Source: Thiosulfativibrio sp964601165
Lineage (GTDB): Bacteria > Pseudomonadota > Gammaproteobacteria > Thiomicrospirales > Thiomicrospiraceae
Direction of reading: 5' to 3'
NCBI GenBank assembly: GCA_964601165.1
Contig: CAZRMK010000010.1
Location: 1 to 31,790, forward strand
DNA: 31,790 nucleotides
How positions within the stretch are numbered: position 1 is the stretch's first letter; each line of letters starts with the position of its first letter. Position numbers and translations under genes: made by a program. The notes under the pieces were generated by a model that was given only the letters and a program-made list of their open reading frames with translations, had not been told where the DNA came from and did no database searches. Below are positions 25,379 to 31,790 of the stretch, piece after piece.

Positions 25379-25790
25379 TGTGTCAGAATAGTTGTCATCC
25401 CAAATATTTATAAAATCAGAGGGAAATAGGAATAAAACATGGCTTATCCATTAGAACGCAAAGAAGCAATACTTAACAAACTACTACCGCCTAGCAGTAA
25501 AGCAATCGCAGAGGTTGCAAAAGAAGAAGGAATACCCATAGGTACAATTTACGCTTGGCAATCCAAAACCAAGCAAGCAAGCAAGCAGGAGTATCCATGC
25601 CAAGAAATCATACCAAAGCAGATAACTGGTCAGCAAAGACCAAACTATCAATTGTGGTCGAAACAGCCCTCTTATCAGAGTCAAATCTCAGTGAATATTG
25701 CCGAGAAAAAGGTTTCTATACTGAACAGATTAAACAATGGGAAAACCAGTGTTTAACAGGCTTTTGTAATGGTCAAGTAAAATTGTCGCG
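25379..25790 (+). pseudogene. Frameshifted IS3-type transposase OrfA remnant
   Basis: From 25439 the frame gives MAYPLERKEAILNKLLPPSSKAIAEVAKEEGIPIGTIYAWQSKTKQ, a helix-turn-helix OrfA of the IS3-type. After (AAGC)4 at 25571-25586 the homology continues in another frame as NWSAKTKLSIVVETALLSESNLSEYCREKGFYTEQIKQWENQ, ending near 25777. Insertion of one more AAGC unit would join the two frames exactly. The possible left end of the element is the TGTGTCAGAATAG at 25379, 17 bp after the rsxC stop. No OrfB (DDE catalytic subunit) follows, so it cannot move by itself. Confidence 0.75.
25571..25586. repeat. (AAGC)4 tetranucleotide repeat at the OrfA frameshift
   Basis: Four consecutive AAGC units. 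Five units would restore the reading frame of the transposase OrfA, so the disruption looks like a slippage event. Confidence 0.8.
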
Positions 25791-25820
25791 TATGAACAAG
25801 GCGGTTGCCTTTTTTAATAA

Positions 25821-25982
25821 GCGAACAAAAAACTCCCTGTCAAAATCTTTCAAGAAGCCTTCTTTTTCTTGCTTGAAAAAGCTCAATACCAACTGCCTAA
25901 CAAAGACGCTTTTCAAATGGTTAGATTAATAGACTCAACCACTATTGATTTAAATCTAAATCAGTTTAAATGGGTGCTTTAA
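25821..25982 (+). pseudogene. IS4-family transposase fragment
   Basis: A 53-codon fragment reads ANKKLPVKIFQEAFFFLLEKAQYQ, then LPNKDAFQMVRLIDSTTIDL, then NLNQFKWVL and a stop. The LIDSTTIDLNLNQFKW part matches the block around the first catalytic aspartate of IS4-family transposases, whose usual continuation is FRKTKG. Both ends are lost: it starts just after a TAA and stops before the second and third acidic residues. It lies directly after the OrfA remnant, so two different elements have been joined by deletion or nested insertion. Confidence 0.65.
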
Positions 25983-25994
25983 TATCCCTTTTTT

Positions 25995-26017
25995 GTCATA
26001 CATGGCGGAGAAGAGCC
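25995..26017. mobile_element. Solo ISL3-type terminal repeat
   Basis: The sequence differs from the ISL3 end at 32-53 by one extra base, ends GGCGGAGAAGAGCC, and has the same orientation. No ISL3 coding remnant adjoins it, so the body of the element has been deleted. The following 26018-26110 shows nothing I can name. Confidence 0.65.
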
Positions 26018-26079
26018 TATTTCGCCTCTCCTACGGCTTTGCCTAGTGCGACAGAGTGTTTTAAAAACGTTATATTTCC

Positions 26080-26129
26080 CAAATACTTGCATTATCATTC
26101 GCATTTCTACTCAGGGATTAGGGTATAAT
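26080..26129 (+). promoter_or_regulatory. Putative pyrG -10 element within a diverged palindromic repeat
   Basis: TATAAT at 26124-26129 lies 39 bp before the pyrG start. The stretch CCCAAATACTTG ... CAGGGATTAGGGTATAAT resembles a decayed copy of the long palindromic repeat at 3789-3850, including ATTCGCA in the middle. No good -35 hexamer is seen at normal spacing. Confidence 0.35.
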
Positions 26130-26168
26130 TCACTCCCATTCTGATTCTATCAATTCTATAGTGATTTC

Positions 26169-27809
26169 ATGACAAAATTTATCTTTGTAACAGGAGGGGT
26201 AGTATCTTCTCTAGGAAAAGGCATTGCAGCGGCTTCATTAGGAGCAATCTTAGAGGCTCGTGGTTTAAAAATTAGTATGTTAAAAATGGATCCATATATA
26301 AATGTTGATCCAGGAACTATGAGTCCATTGCAACATGGTGAGGTTTTTGTAACCGATGATGGAGCTGAAACTGATTTAGATCTAGGGCATTATGAGCGTT
26401 TTGTGCAGCGTCATTTTATGCAAAGTAATAGCTTCTCTACTGGTCAAGTTTATGACCGAGTTATTCGTAATGAGCGTCGTGGAGATTATTTAGGTGGCAC
26501 TGTTCAAGTCATTCCGCACATTACCGATGAAATAATTCGTAGAATTAAGCTAGGGGCATCTGATTGTGATGTGGCTTTAATTGAAGTAGGCGGTACTGTT
26601 GGTGATATTGAATCCTTGCCGTTTTTAGAGGCAATTCGACAATTATCTATTGAAGTGGGGCGTGATAGAGCCATTTTTATGCACCTAACCTTACTGCCTT
26701 ATATTGTAGCGGCTGGTGAAGTTAAAACCAAGCCAACTCAACATTCTGTTAAAGAATTACGCTCAATTGGTATTCAGCCAGATATTTTAATTTGTCGTTC
26801 AGAAAGGGCTTTAGAGGAAAGTGAAAAGAAAAAAATTGCTCTGTTTACTAATGTAGTAGAAAAAGCAGTTATTAATTCATTAGATGCCAAAAGTATTTAC
26901 CAAGTGCCTAGAATGTTACATGAGCAGGGCTTGGATGACATAGTAGTAAACCATTTTAGGTTAGAACTTCCTCCAGCAGATTTATCGGACTGGGATAAGG
27001 TGGTTAATGCTCAGTTAAACCCTGAAAAATCCGTTAATATCGCAATGGTAGGTAAGTATGTTGATTTAACAGAAGCTTATAAGTCTTTAATTGAAGCTCT
27101 TATCCATGCAGGAATTCACACTAAAACAAAAGTAAATATTTCCTATGTTGATTCTGAAACTCTTGAAACTGATGGTATTTCTCAAATTGAAAATATGGAT
27201 GCTATTTTAGTACCCGGTGGGTTTGGGGAGAGAGGTGTAGAGGGTAAAATTTTAGCTATTCAGTATGCTCGTGAAAATAAAGTGCCTTATCTTGGAATTT
27301 GCTTGGGAATGCAAATGGCAGTGGTAGAATTTGCCCGCCATGTTGCTGGTTTAGAAAATGCTCATAGCTCAGAATTAAATCCAGCCACGCCGCATCCTGT
27401 AGTCGCCTTAATTACTGAATGGACGGATGAAAATGGAGAAACTGTTCAACGGAATGAAGATGTAGGTTTAGGCGGAACTATGCGTTTAGGTGGGCAAAAT
27501 TGTAATTTACAGCCAAATAGCAAATTGGCAAAAGCTTATGGTAGTGAGATAATTAGAGAGCGTCATCGTCATCGCTATGAAGTGAATGAGGGTTATGTTG
27601 TAAAGTTAGAGCAGGCAGGTTTAATATTTTCAGGGCGTTCTGAAGATGGTACTTTAGTTGAGACAATTGAGTTAGCAGATCATCCTTGGTTTGTTGCTTG
27701 TCAGTTTCATCCAGAATTTACCTCAACTCCTAGAAATGGGCATCCATTGTTTACGGCTTTTGTTGAGGCTGCTAATGTTGAATATGCTAATAAAAACAAG
27801 GGCAATTAA
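26169..27809 (+). CDS. pyrG: CTP synthase
   Basis: The 546-residue enzyme aminates UTP to CTP using glutamine. The N-terminal synthetase half starts TKFIFVTGGVVSSLGKGIAAASLG with the P-loop SSLGKG, followed by MDPYINVDPGTMSP. The C-terminal glutamine amidotransferase half has the nucleophile cysteine in YLGICLGMQMAVVEF near residue 379 and the His/Glu pair in CQFHPEFTS near 515. Length matches the E. coli protein (545). It begins the conserved pyrG-kdsA-eno-ftsB run; kdsA starts at the base after its stop. Confidence 0.97.
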   Translation: MTKFIFVTGGVVSSLGKGIAAASLGAILEARGLKISMLKMDPYINVDPGTMSPLQHGEVFVTDDGAETDLDLGHYERFVQRHFMQSNSFSTGQVYDRVIRNERRGDYLGGTVQVIPHITDEIIRRIKLGASDCDVALIEVGGTVGDIESLPFLEAIRQLSIEVGRDRAIFMHLTLLPYIVAAGEVKTKPTQHSVKELRSIGIQPDILICRSERALEESEKKKIALFTNVVEKAVINSLDAKSIYQVPRMLHEQGLDDIVVNHFRLELPPADLSDWDKVVNAQLNPEKSVNIAMVGKYVDLTEAYKSLIEALIHAGIHTKTKVNISYVDSETLETDGISQIENMDAILVPGGFGERGVEGKILAIQYARENKVPYLGICLGMQMAVVEFARHVAGLENAHSSELNPATPHPVVALITEWTDENGETVQRNEDVGLGGTMRLGGQNCNLQPNSKLAKAYGSEIIRERHRHRYEVNEGYVVKLEQAGLIFSGRSEDGTLVETIELADHPWFVACQFHPEFTSTPRNGHPLFTAFVEAANVEYANKNKGN

Positions 27810-28640
27810 ATGAAACTGTGTGGATTTGATGTAGGTATTGATAAACCTTTATTTTTGATTGCAGGTCCTTGTGTTATTGAATCTGAAGCAATGGCAATGA
27901 AGACCGCACAGCAATTAAAAGTAATGACCGAAGAGCTAGGTATTCCTTTTATTTACAAGTCATCTTATGACAAGGCTAATCGTTCTTCAACGCAGAGTTT
28001 TCGAGGTTTAGGGATTGAAGAAGGGCTTAGAATCCTGCAAAAAGTAAAAGATGAAATTGGCATTCCTGTTTTAACCGATGTACATGAAGATACACCGTTA
28101 GATGAGGTTGCTAGTGTTGTAGATGTGATGCAAACCCCAGCTTTTTTAGTACGCCAAACCAATTTTATTCAAAATGTCTGTAGACAAGGAATTCCAGTTA
28201 ATATTAAAAAAGGTCAATTTCAAGCCCCTTGGGATATGGAACAAGTGGTTTTAAAAGCTCGTGAAGTAGGCAATGATAATATTATGGTCTGTGATCGTGG
28301 AACTTCTTTTGGTTATAACACTTTAGTCTCTGATATGAGGGGGTTGGCTTCTATGCGTCAAACAGGTTGTCCTGTGGTATTTGATGCTACCCATTCTGTG
28401 CAACAACCTGGTGGTCAAGGAGCTACTTCGGGTGGGCAACGTGAAATGGTTCCTGTTTTAGCCCGTGCCGCAGTTGCCGCAGGAGTTTCAGGTGTATTTA
28501 TAGAAACGCATCCTAATCCTGAAAATGCATTATCAGATGGTCCTAATATGTGGCCAATTAATAACTTGAAACCTTTACTAACCACTTTGAAGCGTTTAGA
28601 CGATTTAGTGAAGTCAGAAGGGTTTATTGAAACTTTATAA
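27810..28640 (+). CDS. kdsA: 3-deoxy-D-manno-octulosonate 8-phosphate synthase
   Basis: The 276-residue enzyme condenses phosphoenolpyruvate and arabinose 5-phosphate to Kdo-8-phosphate for LPS inner core, so the organism makes LPS. Family motifs: LIAGPCVIES, FIYKSSYDKANRSS, LTDVHE, DVMQTPAFLVRQTNF, NIKKGQF and VFDATHSVQQPGG. The Asn of KANRSS is the mark of the metal-independent class, in contrast to the Cys of the metal-dependent class. It is coupled to pyrG with no gap and precedes eno in the usual order. Confidence 0.96.
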   Translation: MKLCGFDVGIDKPLFLIAGPCVIESEAMAMKTAQQLKVMTEELGIPFIYKSSYDKANRSSTQSFRGLGIEEGLRILQKVKDEIGIPVLTDVHEDTPLDEVASVVDVMQTPAFLVRQTNFIQNVCRQGIPVNIKKGQFQAPWDMEQVVLKAREVGNDNIMVCDRGTSFGYNTLVSDMRGLASMRQTGCPVVFDATHSVQQPGGQGATSGGQREMVPVLARAAVAAGVSGVFIETHPNPENALSDGPNMWPINNLKPLLTTLKRLDDLVKSEGFIETL

Positions 28641-28656
28641 AAATAGTTAAGTAAGG

Positions 28657-28681
28657 AAAGGTCTTTTAATTAACCTTTTTT
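28657..28681 (+). terminator. Weak candidate terminator after kdsA
   Basis: AAAGGT (28657-28662) pairs with ACCTTT (28673-28678), leading into a T-run at 28676-28681. The stem is only 6 bp with a 10-base loop, so it may be a partial terminator before the eno promoter. Confidence 0.3.
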
Positions 28682-28704
28682 GTCATTTAGGTGACATATA
28701 GGCT

Positions 28705-28713
28705 TGTTATAAT
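28705..28713 (+). promoter_or_regulatory. Extended -10 promoter candidate for eno
   Basis: TGTTATAAT contains a consensus TATAAT (28708-28713) preceded by TGn, the extended -10 form that does not require a strong -35. It lies 48 bp before the eno start. eno is separated from kdsA by 121 bp, enough for its own promoter, which fits a highly expressed glycolytic gene. Confidence 0.45.
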
Positions 28714-28761
28714 TAGAAGAATATTATCCCAAAATAAATTTAAACTTAAATAGGAAAAAAA

Positions 28762-30045
28762 ATGTCATTGATTAAAGATATTAAAGCTCGTCAGGTAATT
28801 GATTCACGTGGGAACCCAACCGTTGAAGCGGATGTAACTTTAGAAGATGGTTCATTTGGACGAGGTATTTCTCCATCAGGTGCATCGACAGGATCTCGTG
28901 AAGCCATTGAATTACGTGATAATGATAAGTCTAAATACGGAGGCAAGGGAGTTTTAACCGCAGTTAATAATATTAATACTGAAATTAAAGCAGCCTTGGT
29001 AGGTAAAGATGCGACAGATCAGGCAACTATTGATAATGCAATGATTGCCTTAGATGGTACTGATAACAAAGCCCGTTTAGGTGCTAATGCGATTTTAGCA
29101 GTCTCTATCGCAACGGCTCAAGCCGCAGCAAGCTCTAAAGGATTACCCTTGTATGCTTACCTAAAAACAGATACTTATAAAATGCCTGTTCCTATGATGA
29201 ATATCATTAACGGTGGAGAGCATGCAGATAACTCAGTTGATTTTCAAGAGTTCATGATTGTGCCAGTGGGTGCTCCTAGCATGTCAGAAGCAATTCGTTA
29301 TGGTGCTGAAGTTTTTCATGCCTTAAAGAAGGTATTGGCAGATAAAGGTTATAATACTGCCGTTGGTGATGAAGGTGGATTTGCACCAGATTTAAAATCA
29401 AATGAAGAAGCAGTAACCGTTATTTTAGAAGCGATTGAAAAAGCTGGCTATGAAGCTGGTAAAGATATTATGATCGCTATGGATACCGCATCTTCAGAAT
29501 TATATAAAGATGGTAAATATCATCTTAGTTCAGAAAATAAGGTATTAACTTCAACAGAACTAGTAGATTTGTTTTCTGAGTGGGTTGATAAATATCCAAT
29601 CATTTCAATCGAAGATGGCCTAGATGAGTCTGATTGGGATGGTTTTAAGTATCAAACAGAAAAAGATGGTCATCGTTTACAAGTGGTCGGCGATGATTTG
29701 TTTGTGACCAATCCTAAAATCTTACAAGAAGGGATTGAGAAAGGTGTCGCCAACTCGATTTTAATTAAGATTAACCAAATTGGTACCTTAACAGAAACTT
29801 TTGCCGCAATTAAAATGGCTAAGGATGCTGGCTATACTGCGGTAGTTTCTCATCGCTCTGGTGAAACTGAAGATACAGTTATTGCTGATATTGCAGTTGC
29901 AACAGGTTGTGGGCAAATTAAAACTGGTTCTCTTTCCCGTACTGACCGTATTGCAAAATACAATCAGTTAATTCGTATTGAAGAAGCTCTAGGAGCTGAA
30001 GCCATTTACCCTGGTAAAGATGCGTTTTATAATCTTAATAAGTAA
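28762..30045 (+). CDS. eno: Enolase
   Basis: The 427-residue enzyme interconverts 2-phosphoglycerate and phosphoenolpyruvate; in many gammaproteobacteria it is also part of the RNA degradosome. Motifs include RQVIDSRGNPTVEADV, PSGASTGSREAIELRD, the metal and substrate residues in GDEGGFAPDL, SIEDGLDESDWDGF and VVGDDLFVTN, and the C-terminal VVSHRSGETEDTVIADIAVATGCGQIKTGSLSRTDR. AGGA precedes the start by 7 bases. The stop TAA is shared with the left arm of a palindromic repeat, so the eno mRNA would end or be processed at a hairpin. Confidence 0.97.
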   Translation: MSLIKDIKARQVIDSRGNPTVEADVTLEDGSFGRGISPSGASTGSREAIELRDNDKSKYGGKGVLTAVNNINTEIKAALVGKDATDQATIDNAMIALDGTDNKARLGANAILAVSIATAQAAASSKGLPLYAYLKTDTYKMPVPMMNIINGGEHADNSVDFQEFMIVPVGAPSMSEAIRYGAEVFHALKKVLADKGYNTAVGDEGGFAPDLKSNEEAVTVILEAIEKAGYEAGKDIMIAMDTASSELYKDGKYHLSSENKVLTSTELVDLFSEWVDKYPIISIEDGLDESDWDGFKYQTEKDGHRLQVVGDDLFVTNPKILQEGIEKGVANSILIKINQIGTLTETFAAIKMAKDAGYTAVVSHRSGETEDTVIADIAVATGCGQIKTGSLSRTDRIAKYNQLIRIEEALGAEAIYPGKDAFYNLNK

Positions 30046-30084
30046 TACCTAAATTACTGCAAGCACTTGCAGGATTTAGGTATT
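30044..30084. repeat. Compact palindromic repeat at the eno stop
   Basis: The left arm AATACCTAAATTACTGCAAG (30044-30063) pairs with the right arm CTTGCAGGATTTAGGTATT (30066-30084) around CA, interrupted by one small bulge. It is the best-preserved palindrome of the family and overlaps the last two bases of eno. It fills most of the eno-ftsB gap. No T-run follows, so readthrough to ftsB is likely. Confidence 0.8.
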
Positions 30085-30106
30085 ATAACTAGCTGGTGGA
30101 ATATCT

Positions 30107-30412
30107 GTGAAAGCTTTAATGATTATCCTTGCACTAATTATTATGGTTTTACAGATTCGTCTGCTATCTTCTGATGGCGGAGTAGCTGAGTATCTTACCT
30201 TAAAATCTCAACTTCAAGTTTTACAAAAAGAAGTTGATGATCAAGCCAGTGTGAACGATTTGCTTCGCCAAGAAGTTAAAGATTTACAATCAGGCACTGA
30301 AGCCATAGAAACCATTGCGCGTCAAAAATTAGGAATGATTGCTGAAGATGAAATTTTCATCCAAATCATTGAAATCCCTGTCTTTCCTATTCCAGAAGAC
30401 AATCCTCAATGA
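30107..30412 (+). CDS. ftsB: Cell division protein FtsB
   Basis: The 101-residue bitopic protein has one N-terminal membrane segment (ALMIILALIIMVLQIRLL), then a coiled coil (LKSQLQVLQKEVDDQASVNDLLRQEVKDLQSGTEAIETIARQKLGMIAEDEIFIQI). The IETIARQKLGMI block is the FtsB/DivIC signature. It acts with FtsL and FtsQ in the divisome. The start is GTG at 30107 behind GGTGG at 30095-30099. Following eno is the conserved position; ispD, which usually comes next, is absent here and an Smr gene lies convergent, overlapping by 7 bp. Confidence 0.93.
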   Translation: MKALMIILALIIMVLQIRLLSSDGGVAEYLTLKSQLQVLQKEVDDQASVNDLLRQEVKDLQSGTEAIETIARQKLGMIAEDEIFIQIIEIPVFPIPEDNPQ

Positions 30413-30948
30413 GCTTTCAAAAATACATATACCGCACCAGTTCCTCCATCTTTAGGTAAGGCACTACAAAATCCTAACACTTGTTTTATTTGTTTAAGCC
30501 TTTGATTAACTAAGTTTTTTAAAACTGGAATACTATTTTCGGAACGGTAGCCTTTGCCGTGAATAATAATGGCATAACGAGCTTTGTCTGACCAAGCTTG
30601 ATAAATAAATGCTTGAATATTGCGATCTGCTTCTTCTGAAGTTTGGCCGTGTAAATCCAACTCCCATTGAGTATAAAACTCACCCTTTTTTAGTTTTGAT
30701 AGTTCCTGTAGTCGAATACCTTTTTGATGATGCAGCAAATTATCAAAAGCTCCGACGGTATTAAAATCCTCACTATAATCTAAATCTTGCAGTTTTTTAT
30801 CAATAGAAGAAGGTTTTTTTGTATGAAGCTTAGGTTTTTTAGGCGGAAAAGTAACTTTATTATTGCTTTTTAGAGGCTGAACATCTTTAACAGCATCAAT
30901 AAAAAGGGTTTTGCCGTCATCTTTGTCGCCATTTGTTGGTAGAGTCAT
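30406..30948 (-). CDS. Smr-domain endonuclease (SmrA/SmrB family)
   Basis: The 180-residue protein has a C-terminal Smr domain: ELDLHGQTSEEADRNIQAFI with the DLHG active-site motif near residue 98, IIHGKGYRSENSIPVLKNLV and the terminal LPKDGGTGAVYVFLK. The N-terminal ~90 residues are lysine-rich and polar (PPKKPKLHTKKPSS), a likely nucleic-acid or ribosome-contacting tail. SmrB of E. coli cleaves mRNA between collided ribosomes; length and layout suit SmrA or SmrB and I do not choose between them. It reads towards ftsB. The interrupted foldback element begins 32 bp upstream of its start, so its promoter region is short. Confidence 0.85.
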   Translation of the reverse strand: MTLPTNGDKDDGKTLFIDAVKDVQPLKSNNKVTFPPKKPKLHTKKPSSIDKKLQDLDYSEDFNTVGAFDNLLHHQKGIRLQELSKLKKGEFYTQWELDLHGQTSEEADRNIQAFIYQAWSDKARYAIIIHGKGYRSENSIPVLKNLVNQRLKQIKQVLGFCSALPKDGGTGAVYVFLKAH

Positions 30949-30979
30949 TTATAATTGTCGCAATTTAATTAATTTTGTA

Positions 30980-31107
30980 CCCTAATCCAAAGATAGAAAC
31001 GCTAAATAGTGCGTAAGATATTGGTTTCACAGGGAAAGTAAAAAATATTAGTAGCACCCATAGGTTCGACGGCTATTTTTTCTTTTCCTGTGGAATCAAT
31101 AGGTTAT
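30980..31107. mobile_element. Foldback MITE copy 2, interrupted by the ISL3 element
   Basis: It starts CCCTAATCCAAAGATAGAA at 30980 and follows copy 1 (3629-3788) with about nine in ten bases identical, through TTTCACAGGGAAAG and GTGGAATCAATAG. At 31107/31108 the match stops and GGCTCTTC begins. The missing 3' third (about 35 bp ending ...GGATTAGGG) should lie beyond the far end of the ISL3 element, outside the window. Confidence 0.8.
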
Positions 31108-31790
31108 GGCTCTTCACCGCCATTATGACAAAAAAGAGATATTAAAGCACCATTTAACCTACGATATATAAGGCTTTCAACGACTTTATAATAAGGTAGG
31201 TAATATATGCTTAATATCCCAAGTGCTATTCTAGGATTTACAGGGCAATGTGTCAAAGGGTTTAAAATTGAAGAAGACTCTAATGACGCAATCATACAGT
31301 GTCGTAGAGATCATCGATTTAACCCCATAAACCCACAGACAAGAGAGCGAGGTAGCATTGTTCAATTAAGGACAAAACGAATACGAGATGTACCATTATT
31401 CGGCGGTAAAACATGGATAGAAGTTGAGCGTGCACAGGTAAGAAGCTCTAATAACCAGCGTCATATGGAAGCACTATCATTCACCGATAAAGGCTGTTAT
31501 TACACGCAACGATTTTGTAAACTAGTCAGTGGAATGTGTCGTCATATGAGCATCAAGACCGTTTCCAAACATCTTGACTTACGCTGGGAGAGCGTCAAAA
31601 ACATTGACAGATTCTGGCTAAAAACACACCTACCAAATCTTGAGCCAGAGCAACTCAAGGACTTAACTTATATCGGAGTAGATGAAGTAGCTAGAGCCAA
31701 AGGCCATGATTAGATGACAGTGGTTTATGACATGGTCAGCGGACATTTAATTGGCGTAGAAACAGGACGCAAAGCACAGCTATTGATTGA
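31108..31790 (+). mobile_element. ISL3-family insertion sequence, left part
   Basis: The left terminal repeat starts GGCTCTTCACCGCC at 31108, the usual ISL3-family end, and a transposase reading frame opens 99 bp inside. ISL3 elements normally duplicate 8 bp of target, so TAGGTTAT at 31100-31107 is the expected duplication to be found again at the right end beyond the window. The element is inserted in the foldback MITE. Confidence 0.82.
31207..31790 (+). pseudogene. ISL3-family transposase with an in-frame TAG, truncated by the window end
   Basis: The frame starts at ATG 31207 behind AAGGTAGG. Family blocks are RIRDVPLFGGKTWIEVERAQVRSS, KHLDLRWESVKNIDRFW and LKDLTYIGVDEVARAKGHD, the last holding the first catalytic aspartate of the DDE triad (IGVDE). 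A TAG at 31711-31713 then interrupts the frame, and MTVVYDMVSGHLIGVETGRKAQLLI continues in the same frame to the window edge. The family usually reads GHDYMTVVYD at this point, so a tyrosine codon has become a stop. Only one cysteine remains of the N-terminal zinc-ribbon region. Unless the stop is suppressed or is a sequencing error, no full transposase is made. Confidence 0.85.

Noticed and set aside
25484..25684. A 66-codon hydrophobic-looking frame antisense to the OrfA remnant.
   Set aside because: It arises from the reverse complement of lysine/glutamine-rich sequence and has no ribosome-binding site.
31104..31295. A 63-codon minus-strand frame covering the ISL3 left end.
   Set aside because: It overlaps the terminal repeat and the start of the transposase gene; no family resemblance.
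1..31790. Search by eye for a CRISPR array, toxin-antitoxin pair, prophage genes or a defence island.
   Set aside because: No regularly spaced repeats and no phage or defence gene families were recognised; the accessory content is limited to small elements and insertion-sequence remains.

Overview
The window is AT-rich chromosomal DNA from a gammaproteobacterium. The evidence is a set of gammaproteobacterial gene neighbourhoods: hda next to a DUF2066 gene and divergent from purM-purN; dcd followed by an ApbC/Mrp gene; rluD-pgeF divergent from bamD; metG followed by rsxABC; and pyrG-kdsA-eno-ftsB. Almost everything is housekeeping: cell wall (alr), replication (dnaB, hda), purine and pyrimidine synthesis (purM, purN, dcd, pyrG), tRNA charging (metG), rRNA modification (rluE, rluD), outer-membrane assembly (bamD), LPS Kdo synthesis (kdsA), glycolysis (eno), division (ftsB), ribosome rescue (Smr) and electron transport (rsxABC). 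I cannot fix the genus. A methane- or sulfur-oxidising lineage, possibly with a decaying or host-associated genome, would fit the AT bias and the many insertion-sequence scars, but that is inference.

Layout. 1-53 is the end of an ISL3-type element. 195-758 is rluE. 786-5047 is an iron ABC transporter on the minus strand: the binding-protein gene (fbpA) is followed by a strong terminator, then two small non-autonomous transposable elements, then the permease and ATPase genes. 5283-7083 holds a MATE efflux pump behind a small membrane protein. 7268-9811 is alr and dnaB. 9866-13335 is a minus-strand run: DUF2066, hda, a TlpA-like thioredoxin, a small ORF and a PilZ-like protein. 13479-17646 is a plus-strand run: purM, purN, DUF3108, dcd, apbC. 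17654-19436 is rluD and pgeF. 19492-25361 is bamD, metG, rsxA, rsxB, rsxC. 25379-26017 is a graveyard of three different insertion sequences exactly where rsxDGE would be expected. 26169-30412 is pyrG, kdsA, eno, ftsB. 30406-30948 is a convergent Smr gene. 30980-31790 is a second copy of one small element, split by an ISL3-type insertion whose transposase carries an in-frame stop and runs off the window.

The notable content is the repeat biology. A 154-bp element has perfect 15-bp terminal repeats and an 8-bp target duplication. A 160-bp foldback element is present twice, once intact and once cut by the ISL3 insertion. A palindromic repeat with arms close to AATACCTAAATCCTGCAAG overlaps the stop codons of both eno and alr. 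Several short-repeat tracts could slip: G9 in a small membrane-protein gene, (AAGC)4 at a transposase frameshift and three 15-bp units in alr. I see no CRISPR array, prophage, rRNA or tRNA gene. No convincing new multi-gene system is visible.
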